From an uncultured Oscillospiraceae bacterium (lineage in GTDB: Bacteria; Bacillota; Clostridia; Oscillospirales; Oscillospiraceae): DNA of 64,000 nucleotides. Positions 60,266 to 64,000 of this stretch are shown here, in pieces (position 1 is the first letter of the stretch; the number at the start of each line of letters is the position of its first letter). A model generated the notes under the pieces. The model worked only from the letters and a program-made list of their open reading frames with translations, was not told where the DNA came from and did not search any database. The translations under genes and the position numbers were made by a program. The stretch spans positions 310,001 through 374,000 of the forward strand of contig CAJURY010000001.1 of assembly GCA_910589155.1 (NCBI GenBank). The letters run 5' to 3'.

Positions 60266-61439
60266 ATTCTTTTTCTCCTTTCTCCAATGCCTTCCAAACC
60301 GGTGACATACTGCGCAGATACGCAACAGCTTCTTTTACCGCGCCTATGATTTCTTCTACATCCTCCATGGTATTTTCCGCAGACAGGGTAAGGCGCAAAG
60401 AACCGTGAGCTACCTCATGGGGTCTACCTATAGCCAGAAGCACATGACTGGGATCCAACGAGCCAGAGGTGCAGGCCGAGCCGGAGGACGCGGCAATTCC
60501 TTTTGCGTCCAGAAGCAACAGCAAAGACTCCCCCTCAATGCCCTCAAAGCAAAAATTCACATTTCCGGGCAGTCGGTTTTCTTTGTCGCCATTTAACGCG
60601 CTGTGTGGAATCTCAGACAACCCCTCTATCAGGTGGTCGCGCAAGGCAATCTCCTTTTGGGCGTTTTCCGCCATGTTTCGGCAGGCTTCCTCCAGCGCGG
60701 TCGCCATTCCTGCAATGGCGGGCAAATTTTCTGTTCCCGCTCTTTTCCCGCGCTCCTGTGCGCCGCCGTCAATCAAATTAGACAGAGGCAATCCTCTGCG
60801 GGCATACAACACCCCTACGCCTCGCGGCCCATGGAATTTGTGGGCGGACATGGACAGCAGGTCAACGTGCATTTCGTTCACATTCACTGGAATATGCCCC
60901 ACCGCCTGCACCGCGTCTGTGTGTAAAGGTATTTTCTTCTCCCGGCAAATCCCGCCAATTTCCCCGATGGGCTGTATGGCGCCAATTTCATTGTTCGCCG
61001 TCATCACCGTCACCAGCGCGGTATCCTCCCGGATGGCCGACGCAACATCCGCTGTCCGAACAATGCCGTCTTGCTGCACCGGCACCAGAGTTATGGAAAA
61101 GCCCTCCTGCTCCAACCGCTTCAGGGTGTGCAAAACAGCATGGTGCTCAATCGCAGTGGAAACAATATGCCGCTTTCCTTTTTTTGCGCCCGCCAACGCC
61201 ATAGCGCGAATGGCCCAGTTATCCGATTCGCTGCCGCCGGAGGTAAAATAGATTTCTCTTGCCTCCGCCCCAATGGCCTTTGCAATGGTCTGTCTTGCCC
61301 AAAAGAGCTTTTCCGCCGCTTTCTGCCCCGGCGTGTGGAGGCTCGAAGGGTTCCCCCAGAAATTTTCCATGCAGGAAAGCGCTTCTTGTTTAGCCGCGTC
61401 GCTGATTTTCGTGGTAGCGGCGTTGTCTGCGTAGATCAT
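60252..61439 (-). CDS. iscS: Cysteine desulfurase IscS/NifS-like
   Basis: A 395-residue PLP enzyme, clostridial NifS type. PLP lysine K201 in SAHKFHGP; catalytic cysteine C323 in SSGSACTSG; N-terminus YADNAATT. It delivers sulfur to IscU and MnmA downstream. The promoter at 61489-61517 is a perfect consensus; regulation by the nearby IscR-like repressor is likely but its site was not identified with certainty. Confidence 0.96.
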   Translation of the reverse strand: MIYADNAATTKISDAAKQEALSCMENFWGNPSSLHTPGQKAAEKLFWARQTIAKAIGAEAREIYFTSGGSESDNWAIRAMALAGAKKGKRHIVSTAIEHHAVLHTLKRLEQEGFSITLVPVQQDGIVRTADVASAIREDTALVTVMTANNEIGAIQPIGEIGGICREKKIPLHTDAVQAVGHIPVNVNEMHVDLLSMSAHKFHGPRGVGVLYARRGLPLSNLIDGGAQERGKRAGTENLPAIAGMATALEEACRNMAENAQKEIALRDHLIEGLSEIPHSALNGDKENRLPGNVNFCFEGIEGESLLLLLDAKGIAASSGSACTSGSLDPSHVLLAIGRPHEVAHGSLRLTLSAENTMEDVEEIIGAVKEAVAYLRSMSPVWKALEKGEKEYVIQ

Positions 61440-61488
61440 AAATATCCCTCAATTCTATTTTCCTTTAATTCCTATATGTTTTATATGT

Positions 61489-61517
61489 ATTATAATGCCA
61501 GAAACCCCCTCTGTCAA
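61489..61517 (-). promoter_or_regulatory. Consensus promoter of iscS-iscU-mnmA
   Basis: Minus-strand TTGACA (61512-61517), 17-bp spacer, TATAAT (61489-61494): a perfect match to the consensus. The -35 box lies in the loop and stem edge of the terminator at 61502-61527. Confidence 0.88.
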
Positions 61518-61527
61518 GAGGGGGTTT
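61502..61527 (-). terminator. Hairpin after the acetyltransferase gene, overlapping the iscS -35 box
   Basis: Perfect 11-bp stem (61502-61512 with 61517-61527) closing a GTCA loop, 6 bp after the acetyltransferase stop. The 3' arm ends in TTT followed by CTGG, so it is a terminator with a short T-run. Confidence 0.65.
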
Positions 61528-61532
61528 GGCTT

Positions 61533-62174
61533 TCAATCTAAAATTACCTGACAATCCGCCAGAATTTCCGGTTTGCAAAGCATACTGTCCGCTTCTGACA
61601 GAAATCGAATGACTTTGCAAGGTAGGCCCACCGCAAAACTGCCGGGCGGAACATCTCTGGTCACAACGCTGTCCGCGCCAATCACACACCCATCTCCAAT
61701 GGTGACGCCGGGGCAAACCGTGACATTCGCCCCAAGCCAGCAATCGTTTCCAATGCGCACAGGCTTCGTGTAGCATAAAGATTTTTCCTCGCCGGAAGCT
61801 GTACGCATCCTTTGCCGCTCCTTTGCAAGCATGGGATGCAGGGGCGTTACAATGGTTACGTTTGGCCCGAAATTACAGTTGTCTCCAATGGAAACTTCTC
61901 CATCGTCTTGTATGGTGAGATGAAAATTGCCAAAAAAGTTTTTGCCGATTTTTGTATGCTTCCCATAGTGAAACGCAATCGGCTCTTGCAGGAAGCTGCC
62001 TTCTCCCAAGTCTTTCAGCAATTCCTTCACAATTGCGCCGCGTTTTTCCCCTTCTTCCTCCAATGTATGGTTGTATGCCTGGCTGAGCTGGTGCGCTTTT
62101 CGCTTTATCGCGCAAAGCGCCGCATCGCCAGGATCAAACAAAACGTCCGCTTTGATTCTATCTTCTTCCCCCAT
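61533..62174 (-). CDS. Maltose/galactoside-type sugar O-acetyltransferase
   Basis: A 213-residue hexapeptide-repeat acetyltransferase: N-terminal Mac helix domain (ALCAIKRKAHQLSQAYNHT) and beta-helix with FGNFHLTIQDDGEVSIGDNCNFGPNV, catalytic His in TPLHPM, and IGADSVVTRDVPPGSFAVG. It acetylates sugars or similar acceptors; the true substrate is unknown. It sits between iscR-like and iscS genes, an unusual interruption of the isc order. Starts 6 bp after the regulator. Confidence 0.92.
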   Translation of the reverse strand: MGEEDRIKADVLFDPGDAALCAIKRKAHQLSQAYNHTLEEEGEKRGAIVKELLKDLGEGSFLQEPIAFHYGKHTKIGKNFFGNFHLTIQDDGEVSIGDNCNFGPNVTIVTPLHPMLAKERQRMRTASGEEKSLCYTKPVRIGNDCWLGANVTVCPGVTIGDGCVIGADSVVTRDVPPGSFAVGLPCKVIRFLSEADSMLCKPEILADCQVILD

Positions 62175-62180
62175 CTTGCC

Positions 62181-62606
62181 TCAGACCTCCCCGCCGTCTT
62201 TCGCCTGCTCCATTAAATCGCGCAAGGTTACGCCTTCCAGATACCGGTCGATGATCTCATCCAGCTCCCGCCACATGGGAAGCGTCGCACAGCGCCCGGC
62301 ACGGGGGCAGCGGTTTTCGTCGCTGTCCAGACAGGCCACCGGCGCCAGAGAACCCTCGGTGCACTTTAAAATACTCCCAACGGTACAGTCCGCCGGGGCT
62401 TTTGCCAAAGCGTAGCCGCCGCTTTTCCCTCTCGTTCCCACCACTAGTCTGGCTTTTACCAAGTCCTTCACAATGGCTTCCAGGTATTTTTCAGAAATTT
62501 CCTGCCGCTGGGCGATCTCCCGCAAGGGCGTGCAGGTTTTCTGGTCGCAGGCAGCAAGATCCAGCATAATCCGAAGGGCATACCGCCCTTTTGTTGAGAT
62601 TTTCAC
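62181..62606 (-). CDS. Rrf2-family regulator, IscR-like
   Basis: A 141-residue Rrf2 winged-helix protein: STKGRYALRIMLDLA start, recognition helix EISEKYLEAIVKDLVKA, GKSGGYALAK wing, and three cysteines CLDSDENRCPRAGRC as [2Fe-2S] ligands. It likely senses cluster status and controls iscS. The start is GTG 62606, overlapping the flavoprotein stop (GTGA). Confidence 0.92.
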   Translation of the reverse strand: MKISTKGRYALRIMLDLAACDQKTCTPLREIAQRQEISEKYLEAIVKDLVKARLVVGTRGKSGGYALAKAPADCTVGSILKCTEGSLAPVACLDSDENRCPRAGRCATLPMWRELDEIIDRYLEGVTLRDLMEQAKDGGEV

Positions 62607-63847
62607 TGCGTCTCCCCCTTGTTTGCCGCCGCCAGCCCCGCCGCATAGCCTGTCGCCCAGGCAATTTGCAGATTAAAGCCGCCGGTATATGCGTCGCAGT
62701 CGATCACTTCTCCGGCAAAATACAGTCCTGCCACGATTTTAGATTCCATGGTTTTGGGAGAAATCTCCTTAACGCTCACGCCGCCGGAGGTAACAATTGC
62801 CTCCGCAACCGGGCGTTTTTCCAGGATTTTCACCTGAAATCCCTTCATTTCCTCTATAAGCCGCCGCCTTTGCTGGCGCGTCAACGCATTGGCCTGCATC
62901 GCGCCGTCCACACCGGCACGGCGCAAAAGAACTGGAATCATAGAGCGGGGCAGCAGATCGGTCAGAGCATTTTCCATAGCGCGGTTCTGGTACTGTTCCA
63001 AATCCCGCAAAAGCCGCGCGTCCAGCTTGCTTTCGTCCAACGCCGGCTTCAAATCAATACGAACCGTATAGGTATCGCCCTTTCGCATATGCGCGCTGGC
63101 GCTGAGAATCATCGGCCCGGACAGACCAAAGTGGGTGAAAAGCAACTCGCCAAAATCCTGATACACCGCCTTGCCCTTCTGATTCAACAGCCGAACCCCC
63201 ACGTTCCGCAAGGATAAGCCCTGCATCTCAGGGCAATCCTCCCCTTCCGCCACCAGCGGCACCAGCGAGCCAACAGGCGGCACGATGGTATGCCCCAAGC
63301 TTTCAGCCAGCCGATAGCCGTCCCCGGTAGAACCTGTAGTGGGATAAGAACAGCCGCCGGTGGCCAGAATCACCCGGCCAGCGGCGTACAAACCGCCATT
63401 TTCCGTTTTTACGCCAAAAATAACGCTGTTTTCCTGCAAAATTTCCCGGACTCTTTCCTGCCGGACTTCTACCTTAAAGCCCCGCAGCCGCCGCTCCAAA
63501 GCGCCAATCACAGAAGAAGCCTTGTCGGAAACAGGAAATACCCGGTTGCCCCGTTCCGTTTTCAGCGGACAGCCCGTCTCCTCCAAAAAGCGCATCATGC
63601 GCTCCGGCGGAAAAGCGTCCAGTGCGCTGTATAGAAACTTGCCGTTTCTGGGAATATTTTGCTGTACCTCCAAAGCGGAGCAGTTGTTGGTCACATTACA
63701 GCGGCCTTTGCCGGTGATATTCAGTTTTTTCCCCAGGCGGTCGTTCCGCTCCAGCAGCAGCACCTTTGCCCCCTGCTCCGCCGCAATGCAGGCGGCGAAC
63801 ATCCCCGCAGCGCCGCCGCCAATGACAATTACATCAAAGTTCCTCAT
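62603..63847 (-). CDS. HI0933/YhiN-family FAD-dependent oxidoreductase
   Basis: A 414-residue flavoprotein: N-terminal FAD motif VIVIGGGAAGMFAA, RNDRLGKKLNITGKGRCNVTN, ILATGGCSYPTTGSTGDGY and C-terminal GLYFAGEVIDCDAYTGGFNLQIAWATGYAAG are the family blocks. Substrate is not established. The start ATG 63847 gives a 14-nt overlap with the preceding regulator gene, like other pairs here; ATG 63859 is an alternative with a poorer ribosome site. Confidence 0.93.
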   Translation of the reverse strand: MRNFDVIVIGGGAAGMFAACIAAEQGAKVLLLERNDRLGKKLNITGKGRCNVTNNCSALEVQQNIPRNGKFLYSALDAFPPERMMRFLEETGCPLKTERGNRVFPVSDKASSVIGALERRLRGFKVEVRQERVREILQENSVIFGVKTENGGLYAAGRVILATGGCSYPTTGSTGDGYRLAESLGHTIVPPVGSLVPLVAEGEDCPEMQGLSLRNVGVRLLNQKGKAVYQDFGELLFTHFGLSGPMILSASAHMRKGDTYTVRIDLKPALDESKLDARLLRDLEQYQNRAMENALTDLLPRSMIPVLLRRAGVDGAMQANALTRQQRRRLIEEMKGFQVKILEKRPVAEAIVTSGGVSVKEISPKTMESKIVAGLYFAGEVIDCDAYTGGFNLQIAWATGYAAGLAAANKGETQ

Positions 63848-64000
63848 TTTGATTTCCATATACCTGATATTTTTCCCAAATTTTTTCCAGACTACCAAAG
63901 GTTTTCGTTAATTCCTTCTCCCGTTTTGCCGCCAGCGCCACAATCAGCGCGTTGATCAGGCTTAGCGGCGCAACCAACGAATCCACCAAAGACACCATGT
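63834..64000 (-). CDS. RpiR/MurR-type regulator, C-terminal fragment (5' end off window)
   Basis: Only the last 55 codons are inside: MVSLVDSLVAPLSLINALIVALAAKREKELTKTF-type helices matching the end of the SIS domain of RpiR-family sugar-phosphate regulators, ending KYQVYGNQNEEL and a TGA at 63834-63836. Translated directly from the minus strand. Overlaps the flavoprotein start by 14 nt. The assignment rests on the short tail and is moderate. Confidence 0.6.
   Translation of the reverse strand, partial: MVSLVDSLVAPLSLINALIVALAAKREKELTKTFGSLEKIWEKYQVYGNQNEEL

Overview
The window reads as a chromosomal segment of a low-to-mid-GC Gram-positive of the class Clostridia, most like an Oscillospirales/Ruminococcaceae-type gut bacterium. 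That is an inference from gene content and style: WhiA, RemA, CdaA/CdaR, a PASTA Ser/Thr kinase with its phosphatase, a polymerase I with a degenerate exonuclease domain, a cysteine T-box, an S-box upstream of metK, strong AGGAGG ribosome sites and densely overlapping operons. No rRNA, tRNA, CRISPR array, prophage or intact insertion sequence was seen. Almost everything is housekeeping; nearly all genes are on the minus strand, and the plus strand carries only nine calls.

Layout. 1-8120 is an exopolysaccharide locus: on the minus strand, from a TTGACA/TATAAT promoter at 4620-4649, a PHP-type tyrosine phosphatase, a secreted protein with Ig/cadherin-like repeats and two tandem Wzz-like chain-length regulators fused to BY-kinases (the last cut by the window edge); divergently on the plus strand an LCP ligase, a FlaA1/CapD-type nucleotide-sugar dehydratase and a glutaredoxin-like protein. 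8121-8577 is non-coding between two facing terminators. 8578-15304 is a cysteine T-box operon (cysE, cysS, polA, rimI, tsaD, NTF2-like). 15301-25833 is one long minus-strand run: FG-GAP lipoprotein, response regulator, histidine kinase, DUF1385, prmC, recA, recX, nucleotidyltransferase, rimO, pgsA, cysteine peptidase. 25909-31264 holds murB, whiA and dnaE. 31424-35222 is a patchwork with an XRE regulator, SAM-I riboswitch plus metK, a rhomboid-like protein, a lipoprotein, DUF1294 and an orphan aromatic-rich leader-like ORF with its own terminator.

35228-49729 is a very long operon driven by a promoter at 49701-49729: cdaA, cdaR, yicC, remA, gmk, rpoZ, priA, def, fmt, rsmB, rlmN, stp, prkC, rsgA. 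It joins c-di-AMP and PASTA-kinase wall signalling to transcription, replication restart, translation initiation, rRNA modification and ribosome assembly. A 161-bp foldback element of MITE type sits exactly between fmt and rsmB, at the fmt stop codon. 49748-53831 holds murD, ispD, ispF, a DUF3343 Se/S-carrier-like protein and a class V cysteine desulfurase. 53838-56879 has a thioredoxin/CcdA pair and two lipoproteins.

56987-58741 is the most accessory-looking part: a TipA-like MerR regulator with a 19-bp-spacer promoter, a DUF5131 protein and a small zinc-ribbon protein. 58786-64000 is the iron-sulfur region: a partial RpiR-type regulator, a HI0933-type flavoprotein, an IscR-like Rrf2 regulator, a hexapeptide acetyltransferase, iscS, iscU and mnmA; the IscS/IscU/MnmA genes overlap each other by 14 nt, coupling sulfur mobilisation to cluster assembly and tRNA thiolation.

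The strongest candidates for something new are the foldback element at fmt/rsmB, the orphan leader-peptide/terminator cassette at 35109-35222, the MerR-DUF5131 unit, the iscS promoter whose -35 box is the loop of the preceding terminator, the ribosome-site-sequestering hairpin before the DUF3343 gene, and the unexplained non-coding island at 8215-8524.
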